From positions 8,432,001-8,496,000 of the forward strand of contig NZ_CP108053.1 of the NCBI RefSeq assembly GCF_036173105.1: DNA of 64,000 bases. Direction: 5' to 3'. The notes beneath the pieces are model-generated. The model ran no database searches. It saw only the letters and a program-made list of their open reading frames with translations, and was not told the origin of the DNA. Positions 8,347 through 16,666 of the stretch are shown one piece after another; position 1 is the stretch's first letter; each line of letters begins with the position of its first letter. A program made the position numbers and the translations under genes. The stretch is from Streptomyces sp. NBC_00287. Its GTDB lineage: Bacteria; Actinomycetota; Actinomycetes; Streptomycetales; Streptomycetaceae.

Positions 8347-9819
8347 ATGGCGACTGCCGTCGACCGCGAGCCCGCCGACGGCGAGACCGGCATCCCGGTC
8401 GGCAAGCTGGCCGCGCAGACCGCGCGGCGCATCGAGGCGACCGTGATCCGCCAGGGCTGGCCCGTCGGTGAGTCGCTGGGCTCCGAGGTGGACCTGCGGG
8501 AGCAACTCGGGGTGAGCCGTGCGGTGCTGCGCGAGGCGGTACGGCTGGTCGAGCATCACCAGGTGGCCAGGATGCGGCGCGGCCCGGGCGGCGGCCTCAT
8601 CGTCTGCGCCCCCGACGCGGGACCCGCGACCCGGGCCATGGTGATCTACCTGGAGTACGTCGGCACCAGCGTCACGGACCTGCTCCAGGCCCGCCAGCTC
8701 CTCGAACCGATCGCCGCCGGACTTGCCGCCGACCGGATCACCGAGGAGGGCATCGCCACCCTCCGTGCCACGCTCGAATCCGAACTCGGCCACTGGGACG
8801 ACCCGTCGGTCCACTCGCAGGACCCACTCCACCCGGTGCTCGGCCAGTTGTCGGGAAATCCGGTGCTGCACCTGTTCATCGATGTGCTCACCCGCCTCAC
8901 CGCCCGGTACGCGCACACCTCCCGGCGTATCTCCAAGACGGAGATGCATGCGGCGAAGGAGACCTCGCACCGCGAGCACCGCGCCGTTGTCGACGCGGTC
9001 ATCGCCGATGACGGAGCACGTGCGCAGACCGAGCTCACCGCGCATCTGGAGTCGGTGGCCGCCTGGATCGAGAAGCACCGGGTGCGCCGCGGGCAGCGGA
9101 TCTCGGGGAACGTGGTCGAACCCGAGCTGGTCGAAGGCCCGCGGGCCAAGCTCGCCGAAGTCGTGGCCGCCCGCATCCACGACGACATCGCCGCGCGGGG
9201 CTGGCAGACCGGCATGGTTCTCGGTTCGGAGACGGATCTGCTGGCCCGCTACGAGATCAGCCGGGCCGTCCTGCGGGAGGCCGTACGGCTGCTGGAGTAC
9301 CACTCGGTCGCCCGAATGCGCCGCGGTCCCGGCGGCGGACTGGTCGTCACCGAGCCCGAGCCGCAGGCCAGCATCGACACCATGGCGCTCTTCCTGGAGT
9401 ACCAGGGCGTCACGGCCGACGACCTGCGGATCGTCCGCAACGCCATCGAACTCGGCATCGTCGCCAGGGTGACCGCGCGGCACGCGGCGGGCGACACGGA
9501 GGTTGCCGAGCGCCTCGCGAAGGCCGTCCGCTGGACCACTGAGGGTCCGGCCGACGACTCCCGTAAGGCCGACCTGTTCCACTCCGAACTGGCGGCCCTG
9601 GCCGACAATCCGGTCCTGTCGCTCTTCCTCGCCATCATCACCGAGCTGTTCCGCCGGCACGCGTCCGGCCACGACCGGCCGCTGCCCGGAGACACGGCGG
9701 CCGACGAGGTCCAGCACGTCCACCAGCGCATCCTCGACGCGATCGTCCAGGGCGACGCCGGGGTCGCCCGCCACCGGATGCGACGGCATTTGGATGCCCT
9801 CATTCCCTGGTGGCACTGA
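8347..9819 (+). CDS. Tandem-duplicated GntR/FadR-type regulator
   Basis: The 490-residue protein is two complete GntR-FCD regulators end to end, where the family is normally about 230 residues. Copy one (about 15-235) has helix-turn-helix LGVSRAVLREAVRLVEHH and wing ARMRRGPGGGLIV. Copy two (about 262-490) has YEISRAVLREAVRLLEYH and the near-identical wing ARMRRGPGGGLVV. Each is followed by an all-helical ligand domain (VTDLLQARQLLEPIAAGLAA; VTADDLRIVRNAIELGIVAR). FadR-like proteins sense acyl-CoA or organic acids. A pseudodimeric protein could bind DNA as a monomer. It lies between two acyl-CoA dehydrogenase genes, both now broken, and probably controlled them. GAGGAG precedes the ATG. Confidence 0.85.
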   Translation: MATAVDREPADGETGIPVGKLAAQTARRIEATVIRQGWPVGESLGSEVDLREQLGVSRAVLREAVRLVEHHQVARMRRGPGGGLIVCAPDAGPATRAMVIYLEYVGTSVTDLLQARQLLEPIAAGLAADRITEEGIATLRATLESELGHWDDPSVHSQDPLHPVLGQLSGNPVLHLFIDVLTRLTARYAHTSRRISKTEMHAAKETSHREHRAVVDAVIADDGARAQTELTAHLESVAAWIEKHRVRRGQRISGNVVEPELVEGPRAKLAEVVAARIHDDIAARGWQTGMVLGSETDLLARYEISRAVLREAVRLLEYHSVARMRRGPGGGLVVTEPEPQASIDTMALFLEYQGVTADDLRIVRNAIELGIVARVTARHAAGDTEVAERLAKAVRWTTEGPADDSRKADLFHSELAALADNPVLSLFLAIITELFRRHASGHDRPLPGDTAADEVQHVHQRILDAIVQGDAGVARHRMRRHLDALIPWWH

Positions 9820-9846
9820 TCACCCTGGACCGAGCGGTCTAATTAC

Positions 9847-9860
9847 GTATACTCAATAAG
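9847..9860 (+). promoter_or_regulatory. Candidate operator upstream of the truncated acyl-CoA dehydrogenase
   Basis: GTATACTCAATAAG lies 22 nt upstream of the ATG at 9882 and resembles the minus-strand word at 8231-8244. It may be the second target of the duplicated GntR regulator. The short AT-rich stretch TAATTACGTATACT around it would suit a promoter. Confidence 0.4.
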
Positions 9861-9881
9861 GTCCCGATCGAAGGAGATTCG

Positions 9882-9965
9882 ATGCGCCGGACCCTGTTCG
9901 AACAGGACCATGAGGACTTCCGTCTCCTGGTCCGTGACTTCATCGCCCGCGAAGTGCTCCCGGTG
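9882..9965 (+). pseudogene. 5' stub of an acyl-CoA dehydrogenase gene
   Basis: The ATG at 9882 has a good AAGGAG site. The first 28 codons (MRRTLFEQDHEDFRLLVRDF, then IAREVLPVF) are a typical acyl-CoA dehydrogenase N-terminus. Homology stops at about 9965, where the remnant of an IS5-family transposase begins on the other strand. The rest of the gene is not found on the far side of the element, so this is a deletion end and not a simple insertion. The frame stays open for about 130 more codons, but the product there is meaningless. Confidence 0.78.
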
Positions 9966-10016
9966 TTCGTAGTCCCGGGCGAGGCGGCGATGGGCGGTGA
10001 GCCACGAGGTTGGGTC

Positions 10017-10106
10017 GGCCGCGCGGTGAGGTGCCCGCCGAGGCAGGTCCTGTTCCGCGCGGCCTCCCGCCGAACCGGACATGACGGTTTTCCGGCCATC
10101 CGGCTC
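10017..10106 (-). ncRNA. Group II intron domains V and VI
   Basis: Domain V is the minus-strand hairpin at 10072-10106. It reads GAGCCGGATGGCCGGAAAAC at its 5' side and ends CATGTCCGGTTC, matching the catalytic domain V consensus of bacterial introns. Domain VI follows, closed by a perfect 10-bp stem GGCCGCGCGG/CCGCGCGGCC (10017-10026 with 10055-10064), and leads into the 3' splice site at 10009. Both look intact. Confidence 0.85.
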
Positions 10107-10114
10107 TCCAGTGA

Positions 10115-11896
10115 CTACCGCGTGACTGTTTTGGCAGGCCGTTTTGAGTGGATTCGGCCATGGCAGGTGTCGCAGGCCACGACGGTCTTGCGACGCCGAT
10201 GCAACATGACGCGCGCCCAGTCGGAGGGCTGCCATCCGGCATGCGCGAGATCGGCGAGGGCGCGGACGTGGTGCACTTGCACGTTGCCCTCGCTTCCGCA
10301 GATCTCGCAGGTGTCCGCCAGGAGTCTCGCGATGAGTTCCTTTTGCGGATAGTCCACCCGGACCGGTTCGCGGTCGGTGATCTCTGCCGTCCGCTGCCGC
10401 TGGAGTGGAATTCCGCCGAACCGCGCCACCAGTGGCTTCCTGTTCTTCCGCTCGATGCGGGCCTCGAAACAGACTCGGGGCCCGTTGGGGGTGTCGATTC
10501 GGGCCTTGTGCCTGCCGGCCATCTTCGGCACCGATGAGCGGTGCTTGGCCGCAAGAGTCTTGAGCATGGATGTCTCCATGACCCATTGCAGCCGATGCAG
10601 CCGGAAGGCATCTCCGGCAAGCAGGTAGTACTGGGCTATGCCCCGGTAAACGGCCCCGAACGTCGCAACGATCGCGTGATCACTGCTGTTGATCAGGGCC
10701 GTTCTCTTCGCGGGTTTCCCGCGGGCGACATATGGGGCGGACTTGGCTTTGATCACGTCCCGGGGGACACGGAGTGCAATCTGGCCGTTGACGCGTCGGT
10801 AACGGCCGGTCTTCTTCGTGTCGTTGTGCTGGGTCGTGATCTCGTAACCGAGAAACCGCGCTGCCCCGGTGCGGGCATGAGTGATCAGCGTATTGTCCTG
10901 GTACAGCTCCAGCCTGAGTTCATCACGCAGGAACTGTGCCAGGCGCTGCTTGATCTGCTCGGCCTCGGCTTTCGGTCCGGCGAACCCCAGGAGATGATCG
11001 TCCGCGTAGCGGATATAGCGCAGTCGCCGATATCCCGGGTCATTCGGGTCCGAGCTCGGCAGGCTGCCCATCCGCTGGCGCAGCATGCGGGCCTGGGCCC
11101 GGTCGCCGCGCCGGCGGGCTTTCGCCAGCAGATTCTGCATCTCCAGATAGGCCGGGTTGCGGGCCCGGCGATCTCCTCGGGTGTACTCCGGGATCAGAAC
11201 TGTCTCGACGAACTCATCCAGCCTGTGCAGGTAGATGTTGGACAGGATCGGGGAGGCCACTCCGCCTTGCGGCGCTCCGGAGAGCGTGGCACCCCACCTC
11301 CAGTCCTCCAGGTATCCGGCGTTGAGCATGTTGCGCACCAGCCGCAGAAACCGCTGGTCATGGATCCTCTCGCCGAGGATCGACAGTAGGACCTGGTGGT
11401 CCAGGCTGCCGAAGCAGTCGGCGATGTCCCCTTCGATGAACCAGGAAGTCCCGGTCCAGGTGTGGTCCACCTCCCGCAATGCGGTGTGGCAACCTCGACG
11501 GGGACGGAACCCATGAGAGTGGTCGGAGAACGTCGGCTCGTAGTACGCCTCCAATAACAGACGGACCACTTCACCAACGAGCTTGTCCGACCAGGTCGGT
11601 AGCCCCAACGGACGCAACTTCCCGTTCTTCTTCGGGATATGGATGCGCGGCATCGGACGGAACCGATAACGCTCGTGACGCATCGTCTCGACGATCCGGC
11701 TGATCTTCCGTTGGGACATGCCGTCCACGGTTTCTGACGTGACCCCGGGCGTCATCGCGCCACGGTTGGCGTAGATACGTCCGTAGGCCAGCAGATACAA
11801 CTTCGGGTTGAACAGCTGCCGATACAGTTCATCGCACGGCAGGTTGCGCCTGCCGCGTTCACGCAGGACACCCAGCACCGTTGCGGCGCTCTGCAT
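10115..11896 (-). CDS. ltrA: Group II intron-encoded reverse transcriptase/maturase with HNH endonuclease
   Basis: The 593-residue intron protein helps its intron fold and splice, and copies it into new DNA sites. Reverse transcriptase blocks are visible: RFRPMPRIHIPKKNGKLRPL, SHGFRPRRGCHTALREV, WFIEGDIADCFGSLDH, SGAPQGGVASPILSNIYLH, and the catalytic RYADDHLLGF near residue 297. A maturase X region follows (IVATFGAVYRGIAQYYLLA). The C-terminus is an HNH endonuclease: CEICGSEGNVQVHHVRAL ... CDTCHGRIHS. All key residues are present, so the protein is probably active. The ORF lies in the intron's domain IV loop, on the same strand as the interrupted transposase. Confidence 0.93.
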   Translation of the reverse strand: MQSAATVLGVLRERGRRNLPCDELYRQLFNPKLYLLAYGRIYANRGAMTPGVTSETVDGMSQRKISRIVETMRHERYRFRPMPRIHIPKKNGKLRPLGLPTWSDKLVGEVVRLLLEAYYEPTFSDHSHGFRPRRGCHTALREVDHTWTGTSWFIEGDIADCFGSLDHQVLLSILGERIHDQRFLRLVRNMLNAGYLEDWRWGATLSGAPQGGVASPILSNIYLHRLDEFVETVLIPEYTRGDRRARNPAYLEMQNLLAKARRRGDRAQARMLRQRMGSLPSSDPNDPGYRRLRYIRYADDHLLGFAGPKAEAEQIKQRLAQFLRDELRLELYQDNTLITHARTGAARFLGYEITTQHNDTKKTGRYRRVNGQIALRVPRDVIKAKSAPYVARGKPAKRTALINSSDHAIVATFGAVYRGIAQYYLLAGDAFRLHRLQWVMETSMLKTLAAKHRSSVPKMAGRHKARIDTPNGPRVCFEARIERKNRKPLVARFGGIPLQRQRTAEITDREPVRVDYPQKELIARLLADTCEICGSEGNVQVHHVRALADLAHAGWQPSDWARVMLHRRRKTVVACDTCHGRIHSKRPAKTVTR

Positions 11897-12432
11897 TTCG
11901 CATACCTCCCGGGTTTCAAGGTGTCCGAATCACCTGGCCCCCTTCGCCCTGCGGACGGCTTTCCCGTCCTCCCTGGCCGGGCGTTAATCCGGCGACTACT
12001 ACGGGGCCTCCGTCGCCCTAGGACTCGCATCCCGTAGGCGATCCCACGTTCGTCTCTGCATGTACGTTCTAGCGCGACACAGGCGTCCCACTCATCTCCT
12101 TGAATGCCCTCGCTGGGCATCGCTCCGCGCCCGGGAGTTGCTCCGGCCGCACCATACGAAGCCAGAGCAGAGCGCGGCGCCGGTTTCAGTTGTCTTTCCG
12201 GCGGATGGGAACTTGCATCTTCTGGAGATTGGGCTTCAAACAATCCAGTCTTCGCCATATCGCGCGGGCCACCCAGCACCCCGTCCCTGACAACTGGGCC
12301 CGGTCACTGGTTTTCTGACATGCTTTTGTCCCCTTCACCTTTCGGATCCAGTTAAGTCATCGGGCCCAGGAACTTCCTTCCGAGTTCCTCCCGGGTCAGC
12401 CAGGGATACAAACAGAGCGCCTCGTGGCGCAC

Positions 12433-13118
12433 AAGGTGCGCTCGATCGCCCAGCGCTTGGGCTGGACCTCGAAGCCGCGCTGGCCGGGATACTTGCGGAC
12501 GATGTCCAGCTCGCGGCCGAGGATGTGGGTGGTCCAGTCGACCAGGCGGCCGGCGAAGCCCTGGTCCGCCCAGATCTTCCGAATCTGCGGATGGTCAAGT
12601 CGAGCCCACAGCAGCGGCCGCTTCGCGCCATCCCGATCCTGGACACGGGCCGCGACGACATGGATCGCGACGAGCAGGCCGAGGGTGTCGGTGACCAGGA
12701 ACCGCTTGCGGCCCTTGACTTTCTTGCCCGCGTCGAAGCCCCTGGTCGCCGCTGGCACCGTGTCGGCGGTGCGGACAGACTGCGAGTCGATCAACCCTGT
12801 GCTCGGCTCGGCGTTTCGGCCGTCAGCCTCACGGACCCGGCCGCGGAGGACGTCATGGATGTGCTCGACCGTGCCGTCATCGTGCCACCTGGTGAAGTGC
12901 CAGTACACAGTGGGCCAGGGCGGGAAGTCCTTCGGCAGCTGCCGCCAGGCGCACCCGGTCCGCACCACATAGAAGATCGCGTCCACGATCCGACGCCGCG
13001 GATGCTTCTCCCGACGCCCGCCCCTCGGTCCCACCCGTGCCGGCGGCAGCAACGGCTCCACCAACACCCACTGTTCGTCCGTCAGATCCGACGGATAGCC
13101 GCCCCCAACACCACTCAC
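12433..13118 (-). CDS. IS5-family transposase, exon 1 (exon 2 is about 9966-10008)
   Basis: This is the DDE transposase of an IS5-family element. The N-terminal domain YPSDLTDEQWVLVEPLLPP and GGRREKHPRRRIVDAIFYVV is followed by GCAWRQLPKDFPPWPTVYWH, the catalytic start STGLIDSQSVRTAD, GKKVKGRKRFLVTDTLGLLV, WADQGFAGRLVDW, and QPKRWAIERT. Unspliced, the frame runs 22 nonsense codons into the intron and stops. Spliced, it continues FSWLTAHRRLARDYEH, then is lost at the deletion junction near 9966. The last catalytic Glu (in WAIERTF) is restored only by splicing, which in effect makes the transposase depend on the intron. Confidence 0.88.
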
Positions 13119-13390
13119 GCGGACCTCAACGACCGCTCCACCGCACAGGCACGGCAGATCTCAAACGCGGTCTGAGCACGCGGATTGAGTAGCACGGCCG
13201 GTGTCCGAGTGACAGTCGAAGCTTCGACGGCTACGGAGAGGGCAACGCTGCAGTCGGTCCGGCCGGTTTCCTTCCCGTGCATGGCTGAATGTGCATCAGC
13301 ACAGTCACCCACCTCCGGCGTTGGGAGCGGACAACGGCGTGCCCGAAACGCATGGACCGACTGGTCGGTACGTGCTCTGGTGGGCCCGCA

Positions 13391-13420
13391 TCAGGGGCAA
13401 TGCCGTCAGGGGCAATGCCC
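13391..13420 (+). repeat. Two tandem 15-bp copies upstream of the DUF485-symporter operon
   Basis: TCAGGGGCAATGCCG (13391-13405) is followed directly by TCAGGGGCAATGCCC (13406-13420). The pair lies 58 nt before the ATG at 13478. Tandem direct repeats with this spacing would suit AraC-family binding, and an AraC-type gene lies just beyond the symporter. The rest of 13177-13390 shows no gene I recognise. Confidence 0.5.
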
Positions 13421-13477
13421 GCGCAAGGCATCGATCGGATCAGGCGATGCGCGCATCCCGCCCGCCAGGAGAGCTCC

Positions 13478-13777
13478 ATGGCCCATCAGCACGCCCCCCA
13501 GCTCCATCAAAGACCCCGGCCCCACCTGCCCGGCAAGTCCTTCCTGCTCGTCAATGGACTGACCTTCGCGGTCCACCTCCTGCTCGCCTGCACCGCCGAG
13601 GACCTGCTGGCCACGCGAGTCGCCGGACAGATCACCGTCGGCGTCGTCGCACTCCTCGCCCAGGCTGTGCTCCTGCTGTGGACGGCGGTGCGCTACGACC
13701 GCGCCCCCCACGACGAGGCCCCCTACGGTGAGGCCCTCTACCGCGAGGCCTCGTACGAGCCGCAGGGGGAGCGCTGA
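13478..13777 (+). CDS. Small DUF485-like membrane protein, symporter partner
   Basis: The 99-residue protein has an N-terminal His/Pro-rich segment, two membrane helices (FLLVNGLTFAVHLLLACTA and ITVGVVALLAQAVLLLWTAV) and a charged Glu/Tyr-rich tail. It stands directly before a solute:sodium symporter with stop and start overlapping (TGATG). The same arrangement is seen for YjcH-ActP and other DUF485-monocarboxylate permease pairs, which is the main reason for the call. I chose the ATG at 13478 because of the AGGAGA site; the frame is open further upstream. Confidence 0.65.
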   Translation: MAHQHAPQLHQRPRPHLPGKSFLLVNGLTFAVHLLLACTAEDLLATRVAGQITVGVVALLAQAVLLLWTAVRYDRAPHDEAPYGEALYREASYEPQGER

Positions 13778-15411
13778 TGCTTCCTCAGATGCTGCTCGAC
13801 GCAGGGGCACCCGGCACTCTCGATCTGGACGCGGACACCCGCTCCTGGGTCCTCGTCGGCTTTCTGACGTTCATCGTCCCGATGCTGCTGATCTGTGTGC
13901 TCAACGGCCCCGAGCGCGACCGGGTCAACGAGTTCTACACCGCGGGCCGCAGGCTGCGCCCCGTGCAGGGCGCCATCGTCCTCTCCGGCGTCTATCTCTC
14001 CGCCGCGACCGTGCTCGGTACGACGGGAACCGTCGCGGTCTTCGGTTTCGACGGCCTGTTCGTCGCCCTGTGCACCGTGCTGTCGCTCGGAGTCCTGCTC
14101 CTGCTGGCCGGCCCGCTGCGCGAGCGCGGCAGCTACACCCTCGGCGACACCTTCGCCCTGCGCGCCCCGGGGCCCGCCGTGCGGATCGCGGCGGCCGTCG
14201 TCACGCTGAGCGCCTGTATCCCGTATCTGATCGTCCAGCTCTCCGGCGCGGGCCGGACCACCGCCATGCTGCTCGGCCTTTCCGGGCCGGGTGCCGAACA
14301 GACCGTCATCGTCATGATCGGCACGCTCGTCGTCTGCGCCACGGCCTTCGGCGGGATGCGAGGCATGATCGCGCTCCAGATCATCAAGACAGTGTTCCTG
14401 CTCGCCATGGCGCTCGCCCTGGCCGCGGTGCTGCTCCACCGCTTCCACTGGAGCGCCGACTCCCTCATCGACACCGCCGCTCGGGGCAGCGGCCGGCCCG
14501 AGGGCTATATGCGTCCGGGCCTTCGCTTCGCCGACGGCGGCCCGGTCGAGAGCACGCTCGACTTCATCGGCCTGATGATCACCGTGGTGCTGGGCGTGGC
14601 GTGCCTGCCCCATGTCGCCACCCAGCTCAACACCGCGCCCGACCCGGCCGCCGCCCGACGTACGGTCCGTCACACCATCGGGATCGTCGGCGCCGTCTGC
14701 CTCGTCACCACCGTGTTGGGCTTCGGTGCCGCGGCGGTGATCGGTGCCCCGAAGATTCTGGCCGCCGATCCCGGAGCCACCAGCAGCCTGCTGATGCTCA
14801 CCGGGGATCTGGCGGGAGGATCGTCGGCGCGGACGGGCGAGGCATGGCTCGTCGTGCTGGTCGCGTGCGCGGTGTTCCTCACGACCCTTGCGGTCGTCGC
14901 GAGCGTGACCCTGGCGGCGGCGGGCGCGGTCGCCCACGATCTCGTCACCAACGTCGTGCGCCGCGGGCGTACCACCGAGGGCCGGGAGGTGGCCGCGGCC
15001 CGTATCGCGTCCGCCCTGGTCGGCGTGGCGAGCATCTTCTGCGCGGTGTGGGTCCAGGGCTGGAACATGGGCTTCCTGTCCACACTTTCCCTGGCGGTGG
15101 CGGCCTCCTGCCTGCTCCCGGCGCTGGTGTACGCGTTGTTCTGGCGCGGCTTCACACGCCGGGGACTGCTGTGGACGCTGTACGGCGGCCTGGGCTCCGC
15201 GATCGGACTCCAGGTGTGCAGCCCCGTCTTCTCGGGCAACCCGATGGCGCTGATGCCCGAGTGGCACATCGACTGGTTCCCGCTCCAGACAGTCGCCCTG
15301 GTGTCGCTGCCCGTCGCGTTCCTGCTCGGCTGGCTCGGCAGCGTGACGGGGCGGCGGCATACGGCACCGGTGGCACAGGCGCCGGTCAAGCCTGACGCAC
15401 TGACGTACTGA
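13777..15411 (+). CDS. Solute:sodium symporter, likely monocarboxylate/acetate permease
   Basis: This is an SSS-family transporter of 544 residues with about 13 membrane helices, coupling Na+ entry to uptake of a small organic acid. Family signposts are EFYTAGRRLRPVQGAIVLSG near the N-terminus, ERGSYTLGDTFALRAPGPAV, SGAGRTTAMLLGLSGPGAEQ, GGMRGMIALQIIKTVFLLAM, and CLPHVATQLNTAPDPAAARR. The R/DTFALR and QIIKTVFL regions resemble MctC/ActP-type carboxylate permeases. It is coupled to the DUF485-like gene, and a convergent AraC regulator follows after a terminator. Substrate is inferred from relatives only. Confidence 0.85.
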   Translation: MLPQMLLDAGAPGTLDLDADTRSWVLVGFLTFIVPMLLICVLNGPERDRVNEFYTAGRRLRPVQGAIVLSGVYLSAATVLGTTGTVAVFGFDGLFVALCTVLSLGVLLLLAGPLRERGSYTLGDTFALRAPGPAVRIAAAVVTLSACIPYLIVQLSGAGRTTAMLLGLSGPGAEQTVIVMIGTLVVCATAFGGMRGMIALQIIKTVFLLAMALALAAVLLHRFHWSADSLIDTAARGSGRPEGYMRPGLRFADGGPVESTLDFIGLMITVVLGVACLPHVATQLNTAPDPAAARRTVRHTIGIVGAVCLVTTVLGFGAAAVIGAPKILAADPGATSSLLMLTGDLAGGSSARTGEAWLVVLVACAVFLTTLAVVASVTLAAAGAVAHDLVTNVVRRGRTTEGREVAAARIASALVGVASIFCAVWVQGWNMGFLSTLSLAVAASCLLPALVYALFWRGFTRRGLLWTLYGGLGSAIGLQVCSPVFSGNPMALMPEWHIDWFPLQTVALVSLPVAFLLGWLGSVTGRRHTAPVAQAPVKPDALTY

Positions 15412-15426
15412 CGCATGAAGGCGGCG

Positions 15427-15461
15427 GTCGGTGGAGCGCCCTCACACGCTCCACCGGCCGA
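15427..15461. terminator. Bidirectional hairpin between symporter and AraC genes
   Basis: CGGTGGAGCG (15429-15438) pairs with CGCTCCACCG (15447-15456) around an 8-nt loop; GTCG and CGAC further out extend it with a bulge. It separates two convergent genes and can end transcription from both sides. Confidence 0.75.
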
Positions 15462-15478
15462 CTTGACCTGTAGTTGGA

Positions 15479-16435
15479 TCAGCGGGCCTTGTGGCGCATC
15501 TCCCGGGGGCTCACCCCGAAGCGTCGGTGGAAGGCCGTACTCATGGCGCTGCCCGAGGAGAAGCCCGAGGCGTACGCCAGGTCCGTGATCGTCATGTGTG
15601 CGCAGTCGGTGCACAGGAGTCGCTCGCGGATCAGCCGGAGGCGCTCCTCGCGGATCAGGTCGCGGGGCGTGGTGCCCACGTGCTGGAGCGCGAGCTGGAT
15701 CTGGCGGAGGGACCAACCGAGGGCGCGGGCCATGGAGTTGCCGGACAGGCCGGGGTCGGCGGCGTGTTCGCGCACGTAGCGGCGGACCATCGCCTCGACC
15801 TCGGTCAGATGCCCCGGTGTGCCGGGACGGTCGTCGCCGCAGGCGAGCATGCACAGCAGCTCGACGACCCGGTCGCAGACGGCGTCGAACTGCGGGGTGG
15901 TGAGGTGGTCGCGCTCCTCGTTCAGGCTGCGCATCACGGAGTGCACCACGCGGCCAAGACCCTTGGTCAGATCGAGCCCGGTGGCCAGCGGTGCCTTCCG
16001 GTTCAGCGGGCCGTCGATCTCCTGGGCCGGGATCGACATGATGACTCCGCGCAGGGACGCGCCGTGCATGAGCTCGAAAGGCGCGCCGAGGGCGAACAAG
16101 CTGCCCGTGCCGGGCGTCAGCCGCACTTCCTGGTCGTCCTGCCGTAGCCGCAGTTCGCCGGAGAGCGGGAAGAGGAGCCGGTAGTCGGGGTCCGGCATCT
16201 GCCGGATCAGTCCCGGTGTGCGGACGTACTCGATCTGGTCGCTGTGCCAGGTGACGACCTGGTAGGTGCCACTGCGCTGCCGGATCATCTCGCCGCGGAA
16301 GACCTCGGCGCGGGGGTACCTGTAGTCCATCCGGGTCTGGTACGCCCCGACGCGCTCACTCCACAGATCGGTCTGCTCGCCTGCCGCGACCTCGGCGGTC
16401 CTCGTGGTCTCCACGACGTAGCTTCCCGTGGGCAA
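15479..16435 (-). CDS. AraC-family regulator with N-terminal AraC_binding_2-like domain
   Basis: The 318-residue protein starts at a TTG (16433-16435) preceded by GGAGGGG, giving LPTGSYVVETTRTAEVAAGE. The N-terminal half has the cupin-like sensor (YQTRMDYRYPRAEVFRGEMI, DYRLLFPLSGELRLRQDDQE, TPGTGSLFALGAPFEL). The C-terminal half has two helix-turn-helix motifs: LSGNSMARALGWSLRQIQLA and ITDLAYASGFSSGSAMSTAF, then the AraC tail RRFGVSPREMRHKAR. Proteins of this layout (NphR-like) activate catabolic or transport genes. The convergent symporter operon and its upstream tandem repeats are the nearest candidate targets. Confidence 0.85.
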   Translation of the reverse strand: MPTGSYVVETTRTAEVAAGEQTDLWSERVGAYQTRMDYRYPRAEVFRGEMIRQRSGTYQVVTWHSDQIEYVRTPGLIRQMPDPDYRLLFPLSGELRLRQDDQEVRLTPGTGSLFALGAPFELMHGASLRGVIMSIPAQEIDGPLNRKAPLATGLDLTKGLGRVVHSVMRSLNEERDHLTTPQFDAVCDRVVELLCMLACGDDRPGTPGHLTEVEAMVRRYVREHAADPGLSGNSMARALGWSLRQIQLALQHVGTTPRDLIREERLRLIRERLLCTDCAHMTITDLAYASGFSSGSAMSTAFHRRFGVSPREMRHKAR

Positions 16436-16666
16436 CGCATCCCCTCCCCGACGGCTGTCACCCGCGCAGACTAGGGACCAGCAATCGGTTTCCGGAACTC
16501 GTCCCAGCCTCATTGGCCTATGCCGGAGACAAGCCTGGCGCGATCGGCCCGTCCCACGAACGCGCCTGCGTCCCACGGCAACTTCCTTGCGCGCACGGAC
16601 AAGTGCGCACCCGGACGCGCCACTACCGTCGTGCGCTCGTCGACCGCCACGTGCTGTGAGGACTTG

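Larger units (their letters stand above)
10009..12432 (-). mobile_element. Complete group II intron inside the transposase gene
   Basis: On the minus strand the intron opens with GTGCGCC, the group II 5' consensus, at 12432. It carries about 535 nt of RNA domains before its protein ORF (10115-11896), a domain V hairpin at 10072-10106, a domain VI hairpin at 10017-10064, and ends ...CCCAAC at 10009. Removing exactly these bases joins ATCGAGCGCACCTT to CTCGTGGCTCACC, which reads WAIERTFSWLTAHRRLARDY, the continuous IS5-family transposase sequence. That precise restoration is the evidence for both boundaries and implies recent, splicing-compatible insertion. The intron has the same orientation as its host gene. 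Confidence 0.92.
9966..13176 (-). mobile_element. IS5-family insertion sequence, truncated at its 3' end and interrupted by a group II intron
   Basis: The element is read on the minus strand. Its 5' end is near 13176, where CTCAAACGCGGTCTGAG (13160-13176) may be the terminal inverted repeat. The transposase gene starts at 13118, is split at 12432/12433 by a 2424-nt group II intron, resumes at 10008, and stops matching after RDYEH near 9966. About 20-30 C-terminal codons and the other terminal repeat are missing, replaced by the acyl-CoA dehydrogenase stub. Without its right end the element cannot move on its own. The boundaries are estimates because I cannot align to a reference copy. Confidence 0.75.

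Noticed and set aside
7753..9816. 687-codon open frame on the minus strand over the duplicated GntR gene
   Set aside because: Its first two-thirds are the exact antisense of the GntR coding region; there is no family likeness. The final part only overlaps the dehydrogenase chimera in another frame.
13738..15360. 540-codon minus-strand frame opposite the symporter
   Set aside because: Antisense shadow; Gln/Arg/Gly-rich with no membrane segments or motifs.
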